Assembly: GCA_017383485.1 (NCBI GenBank)
Contig: JAFNXM010000012.1
Location: forward strand, 1-49,849
From: Bacteroidaceae bacterium
Lineage (GTDB): Bacteria > Bacteroidota > Bacteroidia > Bacteroidales > Bacteroidaceae
Length of the DNA stretch: 49,849 bases
Direction of reading: 5' to 3'
Position 1 is the first letter of the stretch. Every line of letters begins with the position of its first letter. Position numbers and translations under genes: made by a program. Shown piece after piece: positions 1-8,371 of this stretch. The notes beneath the pieces are model-generated. The model searched no databases and was not told where the DNA came from. It saw nothing but the letters and a program-made list of their open reading frames with translations.

Positions 1-12
1 AATTAGGATGAA

Positions 13-213
13 ATGGCAAATCTAAATCGCATAAAAGTAATACTTGTCGAAAAGCAGAAAACAGGCAAATGGTTGTCAGAGCAATTGGGTAAGTCAACAT
101 GCACTGTCAGCAAGTGGTGTAGCAACTCTATTCAGCCTGATTTGGCTACATTAAATAAAATAGCTGAGTTATTGAATGTGGATGTAAGAGATTTGATAAC
201 ACCCTCTAAATAG
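13..213 (+). CDS. XRE/Cro-type helix-turn-helix regulator
   Basis: A 66-residue protein that is almost entirely one Cro/C1-type DNA-binding domain. Residues about 18-45 (TGKWLSEQLGKSTCTVSKW and following) form the helix-turn-helix, and the tail (IAELLNVDVRDLI) is the usual last helix of the fold. The ATG at 13 follows AGGATGAA, a plausible ribosome site, so the gene appears complete although it begins near the window edge. It lies 83 nt upstream of the giant helicase-nuclease gene on the same strand. Small regulators of this kind often act as controllers of restriction or defence genes, so autoregulation of this pair is a reasonable inference; the operator cannot be identified from sequence alone. 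Confidence 0.85.
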   Translation: MANLNRIKVILVEKQKTGKWLSEQLGKSTCTVSKWCSNSIQPDLATLNKIAELLNVDVRDLITPSK

Positions 214-296
214 CCTCGGCAGATATTGATGTACATACTTTAGTCTTTTTTGAGATTAATAATGGCAAGAACCAAAAAACTATTCAATTTGAAAGT

Positions 297-3200
297 ATGT
301 CTCTTTGGGATAGAATAAAAAAATCAATAAGCGATACGGTAGATAATCCTACTAAGCTGATATCTCGTGATGCTTCACGCTACGCCTTTATTGATGTGGA
401 GGTTGGTATGAAAGATCATCGTATTCACGATATTGGTGCGCTTAGATGGGATAGAGCAATTTTTAACTCTGCCAACAAAAAGGAATTGCTTGAATTCTTG
501 AACGGCGTGGACTTTGTGTGTGGGCATAATATTGTCCACCATGATGCAAAATATCTTTTCGGTGATGTCCCTCACCAATGGATGTTAGTCGATACGTTAT
601 ATGTTTCGCCGTTGCTGTTTCCTGAAAAGCCATATCATCATCTATTGAAAGATGATAAATTGATTAGCGATCAGATAAATAATCCAGTCAATGACTGTGA
701 AAAGGCGCATGACCTGTTAATGGACGAAGTCGCCCGATGGAGTACATTATCGGAAGATAAAAAGAGTATCTATGCTACATTATTGGATGGTATAACTGAA
801 TTTGAGGGTTTTCTCAATTTTGTTAATGCGAAAGTATTAGAGGCTGATGATTTAGTAAATTTGATACGCTCTACATATCAAGGAAAGATCTGTGAGCATG
901 CAAATATTGAAAATATAATTGTTCAATGTCCTTGTGAATTGGCTTATGCTTTAGCCTTGATAGACACAACAGATCATAGGCCTATTACTCCTGCGTGGGT
1001 ACTATGTAATTATCCCAATGTCGAAAATATTGTTAGGCTATTGCGACACACTAGGTGCCTTCGTGGTTGTAATTATTGTAATAAAGACCTTGATGTTCAT
1101 TATAACTTAAAGCAATATTTTGGTTACGATCAATTTCGTACATATGAGGGTGAGCCGCTACAAGAGATGTCAGTGAGAGCAGCAGTTGAAGGCAAATCAT
1201 TACTTGCTATATTCCCTACTGGTGGTGGTAAGTCGCTTACATTTCAGTTGCCAGCATTGATGGAGGGGCGTTCCGTACATGGCCTGACAGTTGTAATCTC
1301 TCCGTTACAATCGCTTATGAAAGACCAAGTAGATAATCTTGCGGAAAGGGGTATTGCTGATGCTGTAACAATAAATGGCCTTCTTGATCCGATTAGTCGA
1401 TCGCTTGCTATTCAACGTGTTTTAGATGGCGATGCTTCGCTATTATATATCGCACCTGAAATGCTACGCTCGAAGACAATCGAGAAGATTTTATTGGCAC
1501 GACATGTAGTGCGCTTTGTAATAGATGAAGCTCATTGTTTTTCATCATGGGGACAAGATTTTCGTGTTGATTATCTCTATATCGGTAAATTTATAAGTGA
1601 TTATCAGAAAAAGAAGAAACTCATTACACCGATACCTGTTTCGTGTTTTACAGCTACGGCCAAGCAAAAGGTTGTACAGGATATATGTGACTATTTTAAG
1701 CAAACGCTTAATCTCGATCTTCAGCTATTTGCCTCTACTGCTTCACGAACTAATCTGCGTTATTCTGTTATTCACACAGATACAGATGAAGATAAGTATG
1801 CAAAGTTGCGTTCGTTAATAGCAGAATCGTCGTGCCCCACTATAGTCTATGTATCAAGAACTAAAAGAACGAAACAACTGGCTGAGAAATTATCACGTGA
1901 TGGATATAAAGCATTGCCTTTCAATGGCCGAATGGATGCTGATGAGAAGATTGCCAATCAGGATGCTTTTATGTCGGATCAGGTACAAATTATTGTAGCC
2001 ACATCTGCATTTGGCATGGGGGTAGATAAAAAGGATGTTGGACTGGTCGTACATTATGATATTTCTGATTCGTTGGAGAACTATGTACAGGAGGCTGGAC
2101 GCGCAGGACGAGATCCAGAGTTACAAGCTAGATGTTATGTGTTATATAGCGATTCAGACTTAGACAAACACTTCATCCTACTAAATCAGACAAAACTGAG
2201 TATCAGTGAAATTCAGCAAGTTTGGAAAGCTGTGAAAGAGATGACAAAGCATCGTGTGCGCGCATGCTGTTCTGCATTAGAAATAGCACGCAAAGCGGGT
2301 TGGGATGACTCTGTATCTGATATTGAAACGCGTGTTCGCACAGCTTTAGCTGCTTTAGAACAAGCAGGTTATTTGGAGCGTGGCAATAATGTGCCACATG
2401 TATATGCTACGGGTATCACAGTCAAAAATGTAGATGAGGCGCGTAGGCGTATAAATGAGTCTGTGCTATTTGAAGATGAGGAAGTTGAAAAGGCTGTTCG
2501 TGTCATCAAATCGCTAATTTCCCAGAAGTTCTTTGCCAAAGCTCAAGAGGAAGTAGCAGAATCACGTGTCGATTATTTGGCGGATATTCTTGGACTGAAG
2601 AAGAACGAAGTTGTGTCAGTTGTTGAACGAATGCGTCAAGATGGTATATTAGCTGATACAAAGGATATTTCAGCATATTTGAATGATACCGGAGAGTCAG
2701 AACACAAGTCCAAGCGATTATTGGAACAATTCACAAAATTAGAACGATACATACTTAATAACATTCCTGATGATGCTCTTAGAATTTCGTGCAAACAATT
2801 GAATGACAATGCTCAGAAAGAGGGATTAACATCAGCGACAGAAAAAGATATTCGAACATTGCTCTACTTTCTCACAATAAAGGGGTACACTCGTAAGAAA
2901 GAAGATGCGGCACATAATATAGAAGTTGTCCGACAGGCAGATTTGGATTCCATTATAAAGCGATTTGAAAAGCGTTTGGCTATTTGTCAATTTGCTGTGG
3001 AATGGTTATTCAAGCAGACATTATCTTTTGCAGGGGAGGAAGAGAAAAAGCGAGGTGTGCAATTTTCTATTGTCGAACTACTCAATGATATAAAGATGAG
3101 TTCTAACCTTTTTGGCTCATTACAAGATGTGCAACTTGAAGATGTTGAGGAAGCATTACTATATTTATCTAAAATTGGGGCATTGAAATTAGAGGGTGGT

Positions 3201-5162
3201 TTTCTTGTCCTCTATAATGCTATGGATATTCGTCGCATTAAAGATAATCGATTGCGCTATAAGCAGGAGGATTATCGTATGTTAAACGAATTCTATAAGC
3301 AGAAGATACAGCAAGTTCATATAGTGGGTGAGTATGCTAATTTGATGGTTAAGGACTACAATGCAGCTCTACAATATGTGCAAGATTATTTCCAAATGGA
3401 TTATAAACGCTTTGTGGCAAAGTATTTCAAAAACGAGCGTATTCGAGAGATAGAGCGCAATGTTACGCCAGGAAAATACAAACAACTCTTTGGCTCACTT
3501 TCAGATAAGCAAATGGAGATAATTTCTGACAAAGAGTCAAGATGCATTGTAGTTGCTGCTGGTCCAGGAAGTGGAAAAACGAGGGTGTTGGTACATAAAT
3601 TAGCATCATTACTCTTGCTTGAAGATGTAAAACACGAACAATTACTGATGCTAACCTTTTCGCGTGCTGCTGCTACGGAGTTCAAACAACGACTTATGGG
3701 ATTGATCGGTAATGCTGCACATTTTGTAGAGATAAAGACATTTCATTCCTATTGCTTTGATTTGCTTGGTAGAATCGGTAATCTTGATGATGCAAAAGAT
3801 GTAGTGTTACGCGCAGCGCAAATGATAAATGACGGGGAGGTAGAACCAAATCGCATAGCAAAGACTGTCCTCGTGATTGACGAGGCTCAGGATATGAGTG
3901 CTGAAGAGTATGCGTTAGTACACGCCTTGATGACTGCAAACGAGGAGATGCGTGTAATTGCTGTTGGTGATGATGATCAAAATATTTTTGAGTTCCGTGG
4001 GTCTAATTCAAAGTATATGGCAAAACTGCTCTCAGAGTCCAATGGGCGTTTTGTTGAGATGACAGAGAATTACCGCAGCTCACAACATATAGTGAATTAT
4101 GCCAATAATTTTGTCAAATCTATAAAAGACAGAATGAAGAACCGTCCAATCATATCGATGAGTTCTGAGACTGGAAGTGTAAGTATAACACAACATGCAT
4201 CGACCTATATGTATCAACCTCTCGTTGATGATTTAATGAAGCATCGTGGGCGTGGCACTATGTGTGTCCTCACTCAGACTAACGAAGAGGCGGTAACTAT
4301 GGTGGCACTTTTGAGAAAGTATAACCTAAAGAGTAAACTTATTCAAAGCATGGATGGTTTCCGCTTCTGGAATATGGCAGAGGTGAGATTTTTCCTAAAA
4401 TGTATTGAGACTGATACTCATACTCCTCTCATTGCAGATGAAGTGTGGGAAAAGTCGAAACAGCGGACATATTCTGCCTATACCGACTCGGCTAGTCTTT
4501 GTTATTTACAGCAATGTGTTAAGTTATTTGAAGAGACTAATAAAGCAAAGTATTTGACCGACTTCAAAGAGTATATATTTGAGTCATCGGCAGAAGATTT
4601 TTGTGATTTGCAAAATGCAGATGTGGTAGTTTCAACTATACATAAATCCAAAGGAATGGAGTTTGATGATGTGTATATGCTAATCTCCGAACCACGACAA
4701 TTGACCGATGAGGTGCTTCGCCGATATTATGTGGGTATAACTCGTGCTAAACAACGACTATCTATACATACTAATAGTTCTTTTTTTGATCAATCGAGCA
4801 TTGTTCAAAAAAGTATAGAACATACTATTTACGATATGCCTAATGAGATTGTTCTTCAACTCTCACATAAAGATGTAAATTTAGGCTATTTCAAATACCG
4901 TAAGAAGGAGGTGCTTGCATTGCGTGCTGGACAAAAACTCCGATATGAAAATGGTTACCTGTTTGACATAAAAACGAATAAGTCAGTATGCCAATTATCA
5001 CAGAAGATAATGGGTGAACTATCCACTTGGAACGAAAAAGATTATTTTGTATCGGATGTTTCTATTCGTTTTATTGTAGCATGGCGACCTAAAGATGCCC
5101 CAAAAGATGAAAAAGAATCTGCGATATTACTTGTAGATTTAGTCTTGAACAAAGTGGATTAA
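297..5162 (+). CDS. DEDDh exonuclease - RecQ helicase - UvrD-type helicase fusion protein
   Basis: A 1621-residue protein with three enzyme modules in order. Residues about 28-150 look like a DnaQ-fold 3'-5' exonuclease with a full DEDDh set: D33 and E35 (FIDVEVG), D83 (GHNIVHHDA), H138 and D143 (AHDLLMDE). Residues about 280-720 are a RecQ-type SF2 helicase with Walker A TGGGKS at 308-313, DEAH at 410-413 (VIDEAHCFSSWGQDFR) and a QEAGRAGRD motif VI. After a long helical linker, residues about 1070-1510 are an SF1 UvrD/Rep-like helicase: GPGSGKT 1089-1095, DEAQD 1195-1199, GDDDQNIFEFRG, HKSKGMEFDD from 1449 and YYVGITRAKQRL from 1477. A cysteine cluster near residue 257 (CLRGCNYC) precedes the RecQ core. 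All catalytic motifs look intact. The gene is AT-richer than most of the window. The combination suggests DNA resection or degradation, perhaps in defence or repair; that role is inferred. Confidence 0.9.
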   Translation: MSLWDRIKKSISDTVDNPTKLISRDASRYAFIDVEVGMKDHRIHDIGALRWDRAIFNSANKKELLEFLNGVDFVCGHNIVHHDAKYLFGDVPHQWMLVDTLYVSPLLFPEKPYHHLLKDDKLISDQINNPVNDCEKAHDLLMDEVARWSTLSEDKKSIYATLLDGITEFEGFLNFVNAKVLEADDLVNLIRSTYQGKICEHANIENIIVQCPCELAYALALIDTTDHRPITPAWVLCNYPNVENIVRLLRHTRCLRGCNYCNKDLDVHYNLKQYFGYDQFRTYEGEPLQEMSVRAAVEGKSLLAIFPTGGGKSLTFQLPALMEGRSVHGLTVVISPLQSLMKDQVDNLAERGIADAVTINGLLDPISRSLAIQRVLDGDASLLYIAPEMLRSKTIEKILLARHVVRFVIDEAHCFSSWGQDFRVDYLYIGKFISDYQKKKKLITPIPVSCFTATAKQKVVQDICDYFKQTLNLDLQLFASTASRTNLRYSVIHTDTDEDKYAKLRSLIAESSCPTIVYVSRTKRTKQLAEKLSRDGYKALPFNGRMDADEKIANQDAFMSDQVQIIVATSAFGMGVDKKDVGLVVHYDISDSLENYVQEAGRAGRDPELQARCYVLYSDSDLDKHFILLNQTKLSISEIQQVWKAVKEMTKHRVRACCSALEIARKAGWDDSVSDIETRVRTALAALEQAGYLERGNNVPHVYATGITVKNVDEARRRINESVLFEDEEVEKAVRVIKSLISQKFFAKAQEEVAESRVDYLADILGLKKNEVVSVVERMRQDGILADTKDISAYLNDTGESEHKSKRLLEQFTKLERYILNNIPDDALRISCKQLNDNAQKEGLTSATEKDIRTLLYFLTIKGYTRKKEDAAHNIEVVRQADLDSIIKRFEKRLAICQFAVEWLFKQTLSFAGEEEKKRGVQFSIVELLNDIKMSSNLFGSLQDVQLEDVEEALLYLSKIGALKLEGGFLVLYNAMDIRRIKDNRLRYKQEDYRMLNEFYKQKIQQVHIVGEYANLMVKDYNAALQYVQDYFQMDYKRFVAKYFKNERIREIERNVTPGKYKQLFGSLSDKQMEIISDKESRCIVVAAGPGSGKTRVLVHKLASLLLLEDVKHEQLLMLTFSRAAATEFKQRLMGLIGNAAHFVEIKTFHSYCFDLLGRIGNLDDAKDVVLRAAQMINDGEVEPNRIAKTVLVIDEAQDMSAEEYALVHALMTANEEMRVIAVGDDDQNIFEFRGSNSKYMAKLLSESNGRFVEMTENYRSSQHIVNYANNFVKSIKDRMKNRPIISMSSETGSVSITQHASTYMYQPLVDDLMKHRGRGTMCVLTQTNEEAVTMVALLRKYNLKSKLIQSMDGFRFWNMAEVRFFLKCIETDTHTPLIADEVWEKSKQRTYSAYTDSASLCYLQQCVKLFEETNKAKYLTDFKEYIFESSAEDFCDLQNADVVVSTIHKSKGMEFDDVYMLISEPRQLTDEVLRRYYVGITRAKQRLSIHTNSSFFDQSSIVQKSIEHTIYDMPNEIVLQLSHKDVNLGYFKYRKKEVLALRAGQKLRYENGYLFDIKTNKSVCQLSQKIMGELSTWNEKDYFVSDVSIRFIVAWRPKDAPKDEKESAILLVDLVLNKVD

Positions 5163-5209
5163 TTGAGATGATGTTATTCGTTTTAACGTGAGTTCGGTGT
5201 AAGAAATTC

Positions 5210-5223
5210 AGACCTATAGGTCT
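5210..5223. repeat. 14-bp perfect palindrome in the helicase 3' flank
   Basis: AGACCTATAGGTCT reads identically on both strands and lies about 50 nt after the helicase stop codon, followed by ACTTTTTAAG. It could be a protein-binding site or part of a weak terminator; no function is evident. Confidence 0.4.
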
Positions 5224-5290
5224 ACTTTTTAAGATTATTCAAAGAGAATCTTAGAAAAATTGCTGTAATCTTGCAGAAGTATAATATACT

Positions 5291-5323
5291 CATTAGTGTC
5301 AAATTTTTTATTGGACACTAATG
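5291..5323 (+). terminator. Perfect 10-bp inverted repeat, possible terminator after the helicase gene
   Basis: CATTAGTGTC and GACACTAATG pair perfectly around a 13-nt T-rich loop, 130 nt downstream of the helicase stop. There is no clean U-run directly after the stem on the plus strand, so termination is plausible but not certain. Confidence 0.4.
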
Positions 5324-5359
5324 GTTGCAGATTTTTCGGTACATGTATATTACTTAAAA

Positions 5360-5387
5360 GTGGGTGTACTTCGAAGAGCACACCCAC
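5360..5387 (-). terminator. Terminator of the gcv/lpdA operon
   Basis: GTGGGTGT (5360-5367) pairs with ACACCCAC (5380-5387). Read on the minus strand, the hairpin comes shortly after the lpdA stop codon and is followed by CTTTTAAG. It therefore fits a rho-independent terminator for the minus-strand operon, facing the convergent helicase gene. Confidence 0.65.
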
Positions 5388-5408
5388 CTAAATCTGTAGG
5401 CTATAAAA

Positions 5409-6755
5409 TCATTGCAAAATAATTTCGCTGAGAGTAGGGTGAGCGTGTATCGTATTTTTCAACAAGTGGCGCTTAGCACCTGTGCGCATCAGTATGGTGG
5501 CTTCGTGGATGAGGTCTGATGCATGTGCTCCCATGATATGTGCTCCCAACAAAGTCTCGTCGGCATGCCAGATGTATTTGGCATAACCATCACCTTCGCC
5601 CATCGATACAGCCTTGCCATTTTGGCGATAGTAGCACTTCTGCATGGTATACTCGAGTCCAGCGTCCTTGCATTCCTGCTCAGTTTGGCCCACGGTAGCG
5701 AGTTCGGGATAGGTGAATACGGCTGAGGGGACAAGGTTCAAATCCACTGATGTGGGGCGACCGAGGATGTGGTCCAAAGCTACGATGCCCTGGAATGTCG
5801 CTACGTGTGCCAGACCGCTCAGGCCATTACAATCCCCTATAGCATAAATGCCTGGGGTGGTGGTTTGCATATTTTCATCTACAGTGATGCCACGTGGGGT
5901 GAATGCCACTTCTTCGGGATTCAGCTGCAGACTCTCTACGTTGGGCGCTCTACCTACTGACATCAAGACGAGGTCAGCTGTGACTTGACATGCTTTGCCC
6001 TTTTGCGTGAAATGGACTTGCAAGGCATTCTCTTCTTCGCAGCGCTGGATTTCGCAAACTGCTGCACCAAGATTGAAATTGATGCCTGCACGCTTCAATC
6101 CCGTGCGCAATCGCTTGGCCATATCCTGGTCGAAACGAGGCAGGATTTCAGGAGCATATTCTACTACTGTGACCTGGCTGCCAAGTGTGTTGAATATTGA
6201 TGCGAACTCCATTCCTACGACTCCACCACCAATGACGCAAAGACGAGCGGGTAGGGTGGTAAGGTTGAGCATTTCGGTAGAGGTGACTACACCAGGCAGG
6301 TCAATACCAGGAATTGGTAGCAACCGTTCGTGTGCACCCGTGGCGATGATGATATTAGCAGCCTGCAAGGATTGACCGTCGTCTAAAGTCACTTGCCCCT
6401 TGCTGACGGCAATGGCTTGGTGGGGATAGGTTGTGATGCCTGGATGTTTCATTAGTGCTTCGACGCCCTCGCGCAGTCCAGACACAATCTTTTCTTTGTA
6501 GTCGACGATTGGGGTGAGGTCGGTAATAGACTGAGGGGCAGTGATGCCCAGTCCCAAAACATTTGATTGACGAGCAGCATGCAGCTGTTCGGCCATGTGG
6601 CAGAAACTCTTGGTGGGGATGCAGCCTCTGTTGAGGCATGTGCCACCCATTTCTCCCTTTTCAACCAAAGCGACTTTCAACCCCTCGTGAGCAGCCTTTA
6701 GAGCAGTTTCGTACCCTCCAGGGCCAGCTCCTATTATGATGATATCGTATGTCAT
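5409..6755 (-). CDS. lpdA: Dihydrolipoyl dehydrogenase (glycine cleavage L-protein)
   Basis: A 448-residue flavoprotein that reoxidises dihydrolipoyl groups with NAD+. The N-terminal FAD-binding Rossmann motif is GAGPGG at residues 9-14. The redox-active disulfide is C40-C45 in GGTCLNRGCIPTK. A second Rossmann motif, VIGGGVVGMEFAS, binds NAD, and the C-terminal HAHPTLSE carries the catalytic His439/Glu444 pair. Length and layout are typical of the family. It is the last gene of the lplA-gcvTHPAPB operon, so its main partner here is most likely GcvH, although one L-protein may also serve 2-oxoacid dehydrogenases. The start ATG sits just after a 9-bp tandem repeat tract that separates it from gcvPB. 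Confidence 0.95.
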   Translation of the reverse strand: MTYDIIIIGAGPGGYETALKAAHEGLKVALVEKGEMGGTCLNRGCIPTKSFCHMAEQLHAARQSNVLGLGITAPQSITDLTPIVDYKEKIVSGLREGVEALMKHPGITTYPHQAIAVSKGQVTLDDGQSLQAANIIIATGAHERLLPIPGIDLPGVVTSTEMLNLTTLPARLCVIGGGVVGMEFASIFNTLGSQVTVVEYAPEILPRFDQDMAKRLRTGLKRAGINFNLGAAVCEIQRCEEENALQVHFTQKGKACQVTADLVLMSVGRAPNVESLQLNPEEVAFTPRGITVDENMQTTTPGIYAIGDCNGLSGLAHVATFQGIVALDHILGRPTSVDLNLVPSAVFTYPELATVGQTEQECKDAGLEYTMQKCYYRQNGKAVSMGEGDGYAKYIWHADETLLGAHIMGAHASDLIHEATILMRTGAKRHLLKNTIHAHPTLSEIILQ

Positions 6756-6787
6756 AGGTCGGTTTTAGTTTTGATTTAGAGTTTTCG

Positions 6788-6859
6788 GAGCGCTCAGAGT
6801 GCTCAGAGTGCTCGGAGTGCTTGGAGGACTCGGAATACTCGGAGGACTCGGAACTTTCC
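6788..6859. repeat. 9-bp tandem repeat tract between gcvPB and lpdA
   Basis: Seven consecutive 9-nt units with consensus GAGTGCTCG (variants GAGCGCTCA, GAGTGCTCA, GAGTGCTTG, GAGGACTCG, GAATACTCG) run from 6788 to 6850, with a degenerate eighth to 6859. The units are nearly self-complementary, so the transcript between gcvPB and lpdA could form alternative short hairpins. Copy number may vary by slippage. The tract also opens a minus-strand reading frame of Ser/Glu/His repeats that overlaps lpdA out of frame; it is not taken as a gene. Confidence 0.85.
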
Positions 6860-6875
6860 AAACCCATCAGAACTT

Positions 6876-8348
6876 TTAAAAAGTAAACTTAGCATTCTTC
6901 ACAGCAAAAACATCGTCTGGACGACGGATTGGTGTGTGGTGAGGTGCACCATGCAGCAATGCTTTGTCGTCCTTAGCCTCGAGGGCTATCTTGCGCATCA
7001 CTTCGATGAATTGGTCGATAGTTTCTTTGCTTTCGGTCTCGGTTGGCTCTATCATCATGGATTCGTGGAAGAGCAATGGGAAGTAGATAGTAGGTGCATG
7101 GTAACCGTAGTCGAGCAAGCGTTTAGCAATGTCAAGTGTGGTCACCTTGTCTGCATCATGTGCACCGCCACCATATTCTTCGAGCAAACCGTCGAATACA
7201 AATTCGTGCTTGCAAAGTCCGTCGATAGGCAACTTATAATAGGCTTTCAGTTGTTCCTTGATATAGTTAGCATTGAGCACAGACAATTTACCAGCCATCG
7301 GGATATACTCGCGTCCCATGCTGAGGATATAGGTATAGGCACGCACCAATACGGAGAAGTTGCCGAAAAGGGGTGATACACTGCCAAGGGCGCTATCGCT
7401 ATATGTAATATGGAATAGTCCGTCTTCGCCCTTCACCACTTTGGGGTTGGGCAGAAACTCTGCCAGTGCTGCAGTTACCCCAACAGGACCGCTACCAGGA
7501 CCACCGCCGCCATGAGGGGTAGAGAAGGTCTTGTGCAAATTGATGTGCATCACATCAAATCCCATATCGCCAGGACGACACACACCAAGCATGGGGTTGA
7601 GGTTGGCGCCGTCGTAGTACATCAAACCGCCACATTCGTGAATCAGTTGGGCGATTTGTGGTATCTGAGTTTCGAATATACCCAGGGTGTTGGGATTGGT
7701 CATCATCATACCAGCAACTTCATCATTGAGCAATCCCTTTAATGCTTCAACATCGACTGTGCCTTGAGGAGTGCTGCCCACCTCGACAATCTGCAAACCA
7801 CATACGGCAGCCGAAGCAGGGTTGGTGCCATGAGCAGAGTTGGGTACAATAATCTTGGTGCGCTTGTGGTCGCCACGTGATTGGTGATAAGCACGGATAA
7901 CCATCAACCCTGTCAATTCGCCGTGTGCACCAGCACAGGGATTTAGGGTAAATTCGCTCAGACCAGAGATTTCGGAAAGTGCACGTTGGAGGTTGTAGTA
8001 TAATTCCAAAGCACCTTGTGTCAAACATTCTGGAGTAGTGGGGTGAAGCGAGGTGAATGCAGGTAGTGCAGCCATTTCCTCATTGATTTTAGGGTTGTAC
8101 TTCATCGTACAACTACCCAAAGGATAAAAACCTGTATCTACACCAAAATTATTGTTGCTCATATTGGTATAATGGCGCACCAGAGTCAGTTCATCTACTT
8201 CAGGCAATTCAGGTTTGTTCTGGCGCAACAGATTTTCATTGATATCGCCGATATGATGTTCGCCCCAATGGTTTTTGGGCAACGAATAACCACTTCTGCC
8301 AGGCTTTGAAAGTTCAAAAACCAATGGACTATAATATTTATTGTTCAT
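6876..8348 (-). CDS. gcvPB: Glycine dehydrogenase (decarboxylating) subunit 2, P-protein beta
   Basis: A 490-residue PLP-binding half of the split P-protein. With GcvPA it decarboxylates glycine and passes the aminomethyl group to the lipoyl arm of GcvH. The PLP lysine is K273 in HINLHKTFSTPHGGGGPG, and the glycine-rich loop follows immediately. Other conserved blocks are NNFGVDTGFYPLGSCTMKYNP near residue 66 (cited in part) and SAHGTNPASAA near 171. Length is normal for the split form. It starts 23 nt after the gcvPA stop and lies upstream of lpdA in the same operon. Confidence 0.95.
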   Translation of the reverse strand: MNNKYYSPLVFELSKPGRSGYSLPKNHWGEHHIGDINENLLRQNKPELPEVDELTLVRHYTNMSNNNFGVDTGFYPLGSCTMKYNPKINEEMAALPAFTSLHPTTPECLTQGALELYYNLQRALSEISGLSEFTLNPCAGAHGELTGLMVIRAYHQSRGDHKRTKIIVPNSAHGTNPASAAVCGLQIVEVGSTPQGTVDVEALKGLLNDEVAGMMMTNPNTLGIFETQIPQIAQLIHECGGLMYYDGANLNPMLGVCRPGDMGFDVMHINLHKTFSTPHGGGGPGSGPVGVTAALAEFLPNPKVVKGEDGLFHITYSDSALGSVSPLFGNFSVLVRAYTYILSMGREYIPMAGKLSVLNANYIKEQLKAYYKLPIDGLCKHEFVFDGLLEEYGGGAHDADKVTTLDIAKRLLDYGYHAPTIYFPLLFHESMMIEPTETESKETIDQFIEVMRKIALEAKDDKALLHGAPHHTPIRRPDDVFAVKNAKFTF

Positions 8349-8371
8349 AGTGAATCAAAATTAAGTTGAGA

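Noticed and set aside
5163-5408. Possible additional 21-nt array after the helicase gene
   Set aside because: TCTTAG-like pieces occur but at 28- and 20-nt spacing, not 21, and without the AACGA ends.
6661-6867. Minus-strand frame of Ser/Glu/His repeats starting 9 nt after gcvPB
   Set aside because: It is the translation of the 9-bp tandem repeat and runs 95 nt into lpdA in a different frame; no family likeness outside the repeat.
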